The notes under the pieces: model-generated | The model's database searches: none | What the model was told of the DNA's origin: nothing | The model's input: the letters and a program-made list of their open reading frames with translations, nothing else | Shown: in pieces, positions 26,700 to 34,125 of the stretch | How positions within the stretch are numbered: position 1 is the stretch's first letter | Layout of the letters: the number at the start of each line of letters is the position of its first letter | Assembly: GCA_900548875.1 (NCBI GenBank) | Contig: URMA01000004.1 | Span: 12,935 to 76,934 of the forward strand | Length of the DNA: 64,000 nucleotides | Origin: an uncultured Porphyromonadaceae bacterium | Lineage (GTDB): Bacteria > Bacteroidota > Bacteroidia > Bacteroidales > Muribaculaceae | Reading direction: 5' to 3' | Program-made: the position numbers and the translations under genes

Positions 26700-27381
26700 C
26701 AACCCCTACTTCCTGCTTGCGCTCACTTTCTGCATCTACGCCATAGCGCAAATCATCCAAGTGCGTACACACAGCTCGCTGTTCAACCCGATTCTGGTGA
26801 CCATCGCACTAATTATCGTTTTCCTGCTTTTCAACGACATCTCGTTTGAAACCTATACCAAAGCCGGACACTATATCGAGTTCTGGCTGAAGCCGGCAGT
26901 AGTTGCGCTCGGCGTGCCTCTTTACAAGCAGTTGTCCACCATCCGCAAACAGATTTTGCCCATTATGCTTTCAGCGTTGGGCGGCTGTATTGCCGGTGTC
27001 ATCTCCGTCGTGCTCATAGCCGACCTGTTCGGAGCATCACGTGAAGTCGTGATGTCGCTCGCCGCCAAATCAGTGACCACACCGATTGCCATGGAGGTAA
27101 CGGCTTCGTTGGGCGGCATTCCGTCGCTGACGGCCGCCGTCGTAGTCAGCATCGGCATTTTCGGAGGTTTGACAGGATTCAGCGTCATGCGCCTGTCGCA
27201 TGTCAACAGCCCTATCGCCCAAGGGCTTTCGCTCGGAACGGCCGCCCACGCCGTAGGAACTTCGCGTGCCATCACCGTCAGCGACCGCTACGGAGCATTC
27301 GCCAGCCTCGGCCTTACCCTCAACGGCATTTTCACAGCCCTGCTCACACCAACGATCCTCCGATTGTTGGGATATTTTTAA
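26686..27381 (+). CDS. lrgB: LrgB family membrane protein
   Basis: 231 residues from ATG 26686 (MEYINNPYFLLALTF); an upstream in-frame ATG at 26635 would add 17 residues read from inside lrgA. It has about seven hydrophobic segments and the LrgB hallmark KSVTTPIAMEV together with GTAAHAVGTSRA near the C-terminus. It is the obligate partner of LrgA/CidA; recent work on plant and bacterial relatives supports glycolate/pyruvate-type transport. Ends at a hairpin shared with the converging neuB operon. Confidence 0.93.
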   Translation: MEYINNPYFLLALTFCIYAIAQIIQVRTHSSLFNPILVTIALIIVFLLFNDISFETYTKAGHYIEFWLKPAVVALGVPLYKQLSTIRKQILPIMLSALGGCIAGVISVVLIADLFGASREVVMSLAAKSVTTPIAMEVTASLGGIPSLTAAVVVSIGIFGGLTGFSVMRLSHVNSPIAQGLSLGTAAHAVGTSRAITVSDRYGAFASLGLTLNGIFTALLTPTILRLLGYF

Positions 27382-27400
27382 ACCAACCTCTATCCATACA

Positions 27401-27453
27401 AATACAGATGCGGCAACTACCATTCATCGATGATAGCTGCCGCACGTTGTATT
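27401..27453. terminator. bidirectional hairpin between lrgB and neuB
   Basis: AATACA..TGCGGCA pairs with TGCCGCA..TGTATT across a 22-nt loop. The T-runs are short, so termination is likely but weak. Confidence 0.5.
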
Positions 27454-27472
27454 CTATAAATTCGTTTCGGGT

Positions 27473-28483
27473 TTAAATTTCTATCAATTCGTCGTAGCCG
27501 AAATCGCGGATGGCGGTTGTGCCGATGACGCTGTCCCAACGCATGGGGCTGATGCCGTTGCCGGGGCGTTTTGTGGTGATGTTCTCTTCGGTCAGCACTT
27601 CCCCCTTGCGGATATCGCGCGCCGCCACGATACTCTTGCGGGCAATGTCCATATTCTTCCGTTCCGAAGGGCTGACATGCTTGTGGCCGTCGCCCAACGC
27701 CTGCTCAATGTTGCGGATGGCGTCGACCATTGCTTTCAGTTCGTCGGGTTCGAGCGAAGCCTTGTGGTCAGGGCCTTCCATCGTCTTGTCGAGCGTAAAG
27801 TGCTTTTCAATCACCCTTGCACCCAATGCCACGGCGGCTATCGGCACTTCAATGCCTTTCGTATGGTCGGAATAGCCTACCTCCACGCCCAGCGAACGGC
27901 GCAAATCGTCCATGGCACGCAGATTGACATCACACATCGGTGTCGGATACTCCGTATTGCAATGAAGCACAATGACATCGCTGCGCTTCACTCCGCCCTG
28001 CTCCAGCACCTGCAACGCCGCTTCCACTTCCTCGATCTCGCACATGCCGGTAGAAAGAATCACCGGACGGTGTTTCGACGCAATTTTGCGGAGATACGGC
28101 AAATTGGTGATTTCGCCCGAAGGAATCTTGTAATAGTCCATGTCGAGCGGCTCCAGCACGTCAATCGAAACGAGGTCGAACGGCGTACTCATGAAACCGA
28201 TGCCCACCTTGTCGCAGTATTCCTTCAGCGGCTTGTAGTCGGTAAGCGGCAGGTGGATGGCCTTGCACATCTCCAACTGACTCTCGGCGGCACCCGTCGT
28301 TTCCTTCTGATATTCCGCTTTCGGAGCAAAGGTGGAAATCACCAGTTCGGGTTTTGCTGTCTGAAATTTCACATAGTCGGCGCCGGCACGCTTCGCCTCG
28401 TCGACCATTTTTATTGCCAGTTCATAGCTGCCGTTGTGGTTCACACCGGCTTCGGCTATGATAATTACTTTCTTATTGTTCAT
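27473..28483 (-). CDS. N-acetylneuraminate / N,N'-diacetyllegionaminate synthase
   Basis: NeuB-type synthase that condenses phosphoenolpyruvate with a six-carbon amino sugar to a nonulosonic acid in the cytoplasm. 336 residues: a TIM barrel (about 1-270) with the EAGVNHNG start, the STGMC, HCNTEYPTP and GYSDHTKG motifs and the EKHFTLDKTMEGPDHKASL segment, then a C-terminal SAF (antifreeze-like) domain. The LegB homologue two genes upstream makes the LegI role (legionaminate-type sugar) likelier than true sialic acid. The start overlaps the ATP-grasp gene by 11 bp. Called neuB or legI depending on substrate. Confidence 0.93.
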   Translation of the reverse strand: MNNKKVIIIAEAGVNHNGSYELAIKMVDEAKRAGADYVKFQTAKPELVISTFAPKAEYQKETTGAAESQLEMCKAIHLPLTDYKPLKEYCDKVGIGFMSTPFDLVSIDVLEPLDMDYYKIPSGEITNLPYLRKIASKHRPVILSTGMCEIEEVEAALQVLEQGGVKRSDVIVLHCNTEYPTPMCDVNLRAMDDLRRSLGVEVGYSDHTKGIEVPIAAVALGARVIEKHFTLDKTMEGPDHKASLEPDELKAMVDAIRNIEQALGDGHKHVSPSERKNMDIARKSIVAARDIRKGEVLTEENITTKRPGNGISPMRWDSVIGTTAIRDFGYDELIEI

Positions 28484-29429
28484 CGTTGAAAAACATTACT
28501 TCACTGAAATAGCGTGCCATCAGCGCACGGTCGCGCCAGTTGTGGCACGGGGCTGCCTTTTCGCCGGCAGCTTCGGCAAGCAGCATCGACGGGATGTCGG
28601 CACCGGCATGGATGGAACAAACCACACCGCCTCCCAGCCGCGGATTGATTTCCATCAGCAGATAGCGGCCCGTAGCCTTGTCGAAAAGAAACTGCAACGT
28701 GACAGGTCCACGGAAGCCCAACCGACGCAAAATCGAGTCGGAAGCCTCCAGAAGTTCGTCGATGCGGCGTGTTTCCGTACGGTCGACTTCGCCGCCGGAG
28801 GTGGAAATACGGATACGCGGAACGGCACACAGCACTTCGCCGTCGACCGTCGACACGTAACAGTCCACCGTATATTCTTCTCTGTCGGCAATGTATTCCT
28901 GAATCAGATAACGGTCGAAATGTCCCACTTTCTCCAGTTCCTCCTGGCTGTTCACCACCACAATGCCCTTTGAGGCCGACCCTTCGCGCGGCTTCATGAT
29001 GGCCGGGAAACGGCAATTGTCGGGTGTATAGGTTTCGGGGATGCGGATGCCTTCCCTGACAAAGAGTTCGGCCGCCACCGCCTTGTCGAACATGGCATGC
29101 GCCACCTCGAACGGCGACACAGGCACAAACACCTGCGGACAGCGTTCCTTCAGTCGGGAAGCTACCTCAATGGCACCGTCGACAAACGGCAGAACGATGT
29201 CGACCGCCTCGTCGGCCACCGTCTGTACCAGATGGTCGAGCGCATCGGCATCGCGCCAACGGCGGCCCGCAATGATGCGTCCTTCGCAGGCGATAGGCAC
29301 CGTCGGGATAATTTCATAGCTGAGAATAACGACTTCCACTCCCCGCCGACGTCCGGCTTCCTTCAGCAGCCGCGCCAGCGAAACGCGCTTCGCGCCGCCC
29401 AGCATCAATATCGTGACCTTTCCGTTCAT
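28473..29429 (-). CDS. ATP-grasp domain protein in the nonulosonate operon
   Basis: 318 residues from ATG 29429 (MNGKVTILMLGGAKRVSL). The start shares an ATGA overlap with the legB stop. An N-terminal PreATP-grasp fold precedes an ATP-grasp core with FPAIMKPREGSASKGIVVV (phosphate/ATP loop), YLIQEYIADREEYTVDCY, and the metal-binding LLMEINPRLGGGV near the C-terminus. It resembles carbamoyl-phosphate-synthase-like ligases. Such enzymes join a carboxylate to an amine or similar nucleophile; here the acceptor may be the nonulosonic acid or its precursor, which is inference from position only. Confidence 0.85.
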   Translation of the reverse strand: MNGKVTILMLGGAKRVSLARLLKEAGRRRGVEVVILSYEIIPTVPIACEGRIIAGRRWRDADALDHLVQTVADEAVDIVLPFVDGAIEVASRLKERCPQVFVPVSPFEVAHAMFDKAVAAELFVREGIRIPETYTPDNCRFPAIMKPREGSASKGIVVVNSQEELEKVGHFDRYLIQEYIADREEYTVDCYVSTVDGEVLCAVPRIRISTSGGEVDRTETRRIDELLEASDSILRRLGFRGPVTLQFLFDKATGRYLLMEINPRLGGGVVCSIHAGADIPSMLLAEAAGEKAAPCHNWRDRALMARYFSEVMFFNDEQ

Positions 29430-30403
29430 CGGTTGTAGATATCGTATTTGTATTTGGCAAGATTTTCCGGATTGGAGAACCATTCAATGGTTTCCTTCAG
29501 CCCGTCGGCAAGCGAGTACTGCGGCCGCCAGTCGGTCAGGCTACAGATTTTCGTATTGTCGCCGAACAGGCGGAACACTTCCGAATTTTTCGGACGGATA
29601 CGCGCCGGGTCCTGCACCCAGGTAATGTCGGCCCCCATCAGTTCGGCGATGAGGTTCAGCGTGTCCTGCATCGAAATCTCACTTTTGCTGCAAATGTTGA
29701 TTTCCTGTCCTTCGATTCCTGCAGTTCGGGCAAGGGCGATAAAGCCACGGCAAGTGTCCTTCACATAGTTGAAGTCGCGTGTCGGTGTCAAGTCGCCCAC
29801 CTTTATTTCGCGCACGCCGTTGGCAATCTGCGTGATAATCGTAGGAATAATGGCGCGTGCCGACTGGCGCGGACCGTAGGTATTGAACGGCCGGGCCACT
29901 ACTACCGGCAGATTGAACGCATTGTGGAAACTCTCAGCAATCGCGTCCGCCCCGATTTTCGTAGCCGAATAGGGCGACTGCGGCTGCTTCGGATGCTTCT
30001 CGTCGATAGGCACATAGCGGGCCGTGCCGTAGACTTCGGAGGTGGAAGTGACAATCAGCCGTTCCACTCCGGCTTCACGTGCCGCCTGACAGATATTGAG
30101 CGTGCCTTTGATATTCGTGTCCACATAGCTGTCGGGAGCCACATAGCTGTAAGGAATGGCAATCAGTGCGGCAAGGTGGAATATCGTGTCACAGCCACGA
30201 GCCGCCTCACGGCAGAAGTTCGGGTCGCGCACGTCGCCGCTCAGCACTTCCAGATTTTCGTGCTTTATGCCGTCGAGCCAACCCCAATAGTTAAACGAGT
30301 TGTAAACACTCAAAGCCTTCACTTCACAACCTTCTGCAAGGAGCATCTCCGTCAGGTGTGAGCCGATAAAACCGTCGGCACCGGTCACCAATACTTTTTT
30401 CAT
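29426..30403 (-). CDS. legB: NAD-dependent 4,6-dehydratase, LegB type
   Basis: 325-residue extended short-chain dehydrogenase. NAD-binding GADGFIGSHL is at residues 8-17, the catalytic Ser/Tyr-x3-Lys set is STSEVYG and YSATKIG (about 125-155), and RPFNTYGPRQSARAIIP is the sugar-nucleotide-binding part. The VYNSFNYWGWLDGI stretch is characteristic of LegB, which makes a 4-keto-6-deoxy sugar nucleotide (GDP-GlcNAc in the known pathway) for legionaminic acid. First gene of a tight three-gene operon; the aminotransferase, acetyltransferase, epimerase and CMP-transferase expected for the pathway are not in this window. Confidence 0.87.
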   Translation of the reverse strand: MKKVLVTGADGFIGSHLTEMLLAEGCEVKALSVYNSFNYWGWLDGIKHENLEVLSGDVRDPNFCREAARGCDTIFHLAALIAIPYSYVAPDSYVDTNIKGTLNICQAAREAGVERLIVTSTSEVYGTARYVPIDEKHPKQPQSPYSATKIGADAIAESFHNAFNLPVVVARPFNTYGPRQSARAIIPTIITQIANGVREIKVGDLTPTRDFNYVKDTCRGFIALARTAGIEGQEINICSKSEISMQDTLNLIAELMGADITWVQDPARIRPKNSEVFRLFGDNTKICSLTDWRPQYSLADGLKETIEWFSNPENLAKYKYDIYNR

Positions 30404-30564
30404 ATTGCAGCTATTATTCTTTTTATGCCCTAAAATTAATCATAACTGCCGACAATTCGGGCAAGCAACCCCTCAAAAATGGATAAAAACGCTCAAATGC
30501 CCACTTTTTTCACCTCCGCGCAAAAAAAGTAGCCGAAAAATTTGGCAGTTCCACAAAAGCGCCC

Positions 30565-30572
30565 TACCTTTG
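30565..30572 (+). promoter_or_regulatory. -7 box (TACCTTTG) for tRNA-Pro
   Basis: Exact TAnnTTTG, 23 bp before the tRNA. Confidence 0.65.
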
Positions 30573-30595
30573 CAAAGCATTTGAAAAAATGTCTT

Positions 30596-30670
30596 CGGGG
30601 TGTAGCGCAGTCCGGTTAGCGCACCTGCTTTGGGAGCAGGGGGTCCCAAGTTCGAATCTTGGTACCCCGA
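30596..30670 (+). tRNA. tRNA-Pro(UGG)
   Basis: A 75-nt cloverleaf: acceptor CGGGGTG/TACCCCG, anticodon arm CCTGC-TTTGGGA-GCAGG with anticodon TGG, and T arm with GTTCGAATC. Discriminator A; CCA is not encoded. It reads all or most proline codons. No integrated element sits at its 3' end. Confidence 0.97.
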
Positions 30671-30878
30671 CAATGAACGACTTAACAGCAATGTTGAGTC
30701 GTTTTTTGTTTATCTCCCCCTTTCAACGGATCAACGTTCTCGCACCAATTATGGGTCAACGTAAAAATCTGAGGGGAAATTTAAGGAAATAGTATCTTTG
30801 CCAGAAAGAACAAAAAAACGGATAAGAGCATCCTCAAATTTATGTCTTTATGTTCTTCTGTCGGAGAAATTTATTTTT

Positions 30879-30974
30879 GACAAAAGAACACAAGAACAGA
30901 AATCATATTTTTATAGACACCTGACACACAACACCTTCAACATTATAAAAATTTTGTCCTTTTGTTCTTCTGTC
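30879..30974. repeat. palindromic interspersed element, copy 2
   Basis: Arms GACAAAAGAACACAAGAACA and TGTCCTTTTGTTCTTCTGTC, 96 bp in all. The centre AAATCATATTTTTATA...ATTATAAAAATTT is shared with copy 3. Confidence 0.75.
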
Positions 30975-31278
30975 CCCAAAAACTCTCCCACCAGCACAGA
31001 AGAACACTCTAACGCATTTTATTTTTGACAGAAGAACAGAAAGACATATTTTGAAAGCGCTGCCAAGTGGCGTCCTCCACTTAGAAAGAGGAGGTGGGCG
31101 GAGCCCGGAGGAGTATGAACGCCAACATTGGGTTGGAGATTAGCGTTTGTAAACTGTAAATCCTTGGAAAATGTTCATGCTCCCCAGTCTGTGTTCATTC
31201 CCCTCAGTCGCAAGCGACGGCTCCCCTATCTTAGGTGAGCACAGGCTAACGCGTTGATTATCTTATATTTGATTTTTC

Positions 31279-31374
31279 GACAGAAGAACACAAGAACAGA
31301 AATCATATTTTTATAAGAGCTTGACACATAGCACTTTCAGCATCATAAAAATTTTGTCCTTTTGTTCTTCTGTC
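31279..31374. repeat. palindromic interspersed element, copy 3
   Basis: Arms GACAGAAGAACACAAGAACA and TGTCCTTTTGTTCTTCTGTC, again exactly 96 bp, and similar to copy 2 throughout. Confidence 0.75.
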
Positions 31375-31684
31375 AAAAAAACTCCCCCATCAACGACCTG
31401 AAAACTGCGTTTTCGTTTGCCTCTCCGCTCTGCTTTTCGTATCTTTGGATAAGATTGGAGGCGGCTCGGGATAAAAAATATCTGAAACAAGTTTCAATAT
31501 TTTATTCTCCGCTCACCTTTTGCTATCTATTCTTATGGAAATTCCAGTAGCAAACTTGAAAACTTCGTTTCCGTTTTCCACTGCACTCGCCTTGCACTAT
31601 CTTTACATCCGACAAAATACAGATAACATATCAGGCAAATATCGGGCCTGGCTGCAAACCTTTACAAAAACCTACAAACGTACA

Positions 31685-33235
31685 ATGAACCAATTATTAC
31701 TGACATCTCTACTTGCCGGCATTGCTACAACCGGCATTTCGGCCCAACAGCAATCGCCGAACATCGTACTGATTATGTGCGACGACATGGGCTACTCCGA
31801 TTTGGGCTGCTACGGCAGTGAAATCAAGACCCCGAACATCGACCGCCTCGCCGAACAGGGCATACGGTTCAACCAGTTCAAGAACACGGGAAGAAGCTGT
31901 CCGAGCCGGGCCGCTCTGCTGACGGGCTATTATCAACACGAAGTGGGCATGGGCTGGATGACGGCCGTCGACGAACATCGTCCCGGCTACCGCGGACAAA
32001 TTGACCACGAACATCCGACTATTGCCGAAGAACTGAAAAACCGAGGCTACGCCACATATATGAGCGGAAAATGGCACGTTACGGTCGACGGAGCGTTCGA
32101 CAGTCCCAACGGAAGCTACCCGACACAGCGCGGATTCGACCGCTACTACGGTTGTCTGAGCGGCGGCGGAAGCTACTATACCCCCACTCCGCTCTACAAC
32201 GACCTTGACCCCATAACGGAATATCCCGACGGATACTACTATACCCACGCGATCACCGACTCTGCGGTTGCGTTCATCGAACGCCACGACCTCCGCAAGC
32301 CAATGTTCCTCTATGTGGCACACTATGCTCCCCACCTGCCGCTCAATGCTCCGGCCGAAGCCGTGGAAAAGTGCATGGACCGCTATAAGGCCGGATTCGA
32401 TGTGCTTCGACGCCAACGCTTTGAAAAGCAGAAACAGCTCGTACTTGTGCCCGACACGATGCAGCTGCCGCTCTTCGACAAGGAATTTAACGGGAAACAC
32501 CCGAAATGGGAAGACCTGACCGACAACCAGCGGCAAAAATGGACCAAGGACATGGCCACTTACGCTGCCATGATTGAAATCATGGACGAGGGTGTGGGCA
32601 AAGTGGTGGACGCCGTGAAAAAGAAAGGCATGCTCGACAATACGGTGTTCATATTCCTCAGCGACAACGGAGCCACCAGCGAAGGCGGATATATCAACCA
32701 ACTGCGTGCCGATCTCTCCAACACGCCCTACCGCAGCTACAAGCGCTGGTGCTATCAGGGAGGGACAAGCACTCCTTTCATTTTCAGCTACGGCAACAAA
32801 AAAATGCAAAAAGGCAAAGGAAGCATCTGCAACCAGCCGGCACACATTATCGACATCATGCCTACCTGTCTGGCACTTGCGGGCGACACGGCCAACCCAC
32901 GTCCCGGCACGAGCCTGCTGCCGGCCCTCTACGGCGACAGCCTCCAGCCACGCACGCTCTACTTCGAGCATCAGACTTCCTGTGCCATCATCGACGGCAA
33001 CTGGAAACTCGTCAAGGAAAACCGCGACACCCCCTGGGAACTCTACAACCTGACTACCGATCCCTATGAAACCGACGACCTTGCCCGACGCCGCCCGGAA
33101 ATCGTGGAACAGTTGGAAGCAAAATGGGTAGAATGGGGAAACACCCACAAGGTATTCCCGCTCGACACCAAACCCTGGGGCGACCGCATCAAATTCTACC
33201 TCGAAAAGAATCCCGACCAGCGGGGAGAGAACTAA
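31685..33235 (+). CDS. sulfatase, serine-type active site
   Basis: 516-residue S1-type arylsulfatase that removes sulfate esters, probably from sulfated glycans. The start is ATG 31685; the frame is open further left through repeat DNA. Signal peptide about 1-20 (cleavage near ISA-Q), so it acts in the periplasm or beyond. Metal-binding MCDDMGYSDLGCYG is at 31-44. The modification motif reads S71-C-P-S-R75: Ser, not Cys, lies at the position converted to formylglycine, so maturation needs an anaerobic radical-SAM enzyme (anSME). KWHV and FLSDNGA further on complete the site. Alone, without glycosidases or SusCD nearby. Confidence 0.93.
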   Translation: MNQLLLTSLLAGIATTGISAQQQSPNIVLIMCDDMGYSDLGCYGSEIKTPNIDRLAEQGIRFNQFKNTGRSCPSRAALLTGYYQHEVGMGWMTAVDEHRPGYRGQIDHEHPTIAEELKNRGYATYMSGKWHVTVDGAFDSPNGSYPTQRGFDRYYGCLSGGGSYYTPTPLYNDLDPITEYPDGYYYTHAITDSAVAFIERHDLRKPMFLYVAHYAPHLPLNAPAEAVEKCMDRYKAGFDVLRRQRFEKQKQLVLVPDTMQLPLFDKEFNGKHPKWEDLTDNQRQKWTKDMATYAAMIEIMDEGVGKVVDAVKKKGMLDNTVFIFLSDNGATSEGGYINQLRADLSNTPYRSYKRWCYQGGTSTPFIFSYGNKKMQKGKGSICNQPAHIIDIMPTCLALAGDTANPRPGTSLLPALYGDSLQPRTLYFEHQTSCAIIDGNWKLVKENRDTPWELYNLTTDPYETDDLARRRPEIVEQLEAKWVEWGNTHKVFPLDTKPWGDRIKFYLEKNPDQRGEN

Positions 33236-33278
33236 CCCCAGTTACCCCCCCCCAAAACACCCTCTTTAAAATCATAGA

Positions 33279-33324
33279 ATCAGCGGCAAGAGCAATTTCC
33301 CAATTACTCTTGCCGCTGATTTTT
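33279..33324 (+). terminator. terminator after the sulfatase gene
   Basis: Perfect 14-bp stem ATCAGCGGCAAGAG/CTCTTGCCGCTGAT with a 14-nt loop and four T. A run of nine C lies just upstream at 33245-33253. Confidence 0.88.
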
Positions 33325-33369
33325 CAACTTATCTTTAAATTTCAATCAAATCGTTTGAATAGCCAGAGG

Positions 33370-33906
33370 CTAAAACTCATAGCCGATGTGCAGGGCATAT
33401 CCTCCTGACCAGTATGCGCCAAAATTCATATCCAAACCACAAGACAAATTCAATGCGCTTTTTTCAGTTAATGCAATACGCAATCCCAGCATCATCATTT
33501 CATAGAAAGAAACATCCTCAATATTAACAAAAGAACTGCCTATCCGGTATACAAAAAATGGAGTGACGCGCCTGTCTAAAAAATTAACCCGGGCTTCCGC
33601 AAATACCGGCAAATGCCAATAATTATATTTAGGGCTGACTCCCAACGCCAGTCCGCCTCCCAAAAAGAAATAATCGTTAAACTGATAGCCATGCGTCGTC
33701 GACACACTTACCCAGTCACCGTCAACCCAATCGTCTGTATCGCCATCTACATCGAAAGCATACCCCATGTTCACAAAACAGTTATATCCCCGCAACGTGC
33801 GGCGTTGCTCTTTCTTGCTCAAACCAGCATTGTCCGCTGGCTCGTATGCCACTGCCGGTAGCGAAGCCAATACCGCTAACAGCAATAATAAAATTCTTGT
33901 TTTCAT
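33370..33906 (-). CDS. small outer-membrane beta-barrel protein
   Basis: 178 residues with a signal peptide (about 1-20, LASLPAVA-Y). The rest is alternating amphipathic beta strands with many aromatics (GYQFNDYFFLGGGLALG, PVFAEARVNF, VTPFFVYRIGSSF) and a terminal GYEF, the expected C-terminal aromatic of an outer-membrane barrel. About eight strands fit an OmpA/OmpX-like barrel. Family and ligand unknown. It converges with the sulfatase gene across a terminator; its own promoter region is in the 219-bp gap to the next gene, which carries a diverged promoter repeat (GAAACAAGTTTC near 33970). Confidence 0.78.
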   Translation of the reverse strand: MKTRILLLLLAVLASLPAVAYEPADNAGLSKKEQRRTLRGYNCFVNMGYAFDVDGDTDDWVDGDWVSVSTTHGYQFNDYFFLGGGLALGVSPKYNYWHLPVFAEARVNFLDRRVTPFFVYRIGSSFVNIEDVSFYEMMMLGLRIALTEKSALNLSCGLDMNFGAYWSGGYALHIGYEF

Positions 33907-34125
33907 AGTTATATCGCTTTTTGGTTATATTCAAAGGATACAAAAGGCTGTTCGGAATAAAAAGCCGAAACAAGTTTCAATATTTTATTTCTCCCTTTTC
34001 ACTGTTTCTTTACAAATATAAGAATTCACACCCTAAAAGACCACAAATCGGCATAAATCATCTTGCCATTAAAACACTAATAACCAATTGATTAAAAAAA
34101 TATTTTTACACTTCTACAAATCAAA

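Larger units (their letters stand above)
30671..31684. other. 1-kb intergenic region made of interspersed repeats
   Basis: No gene. It contains two 96-bp copies of the GACA(G/A)AAGAACA palindromic element (30879-30974 and 31279-31374), nearly the same inside, plus single arms at 30845-30862 and 31028-31047. A mosaic segment at 31049-31253 is partly repeated in inverse orientation at 35875-36021. Three diverged promoter-bearing units run from about 31394, the last giving TATCTTTA (31598-31605) before the sulfatase gene. Confidence 0.65.

Noticed and set aside
30473..30792. Short open frames across the tRNA-Pro gene on both strands
   Set aside because: They read through a perfect cloverleaf and have no coding character.
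31709..33148. 479-residue open frame antisense to the sulfatase gene
   Set aside because: It mirrors the codon bias of a real, motif-bearing gene on the other strand and has no recognisable domains.
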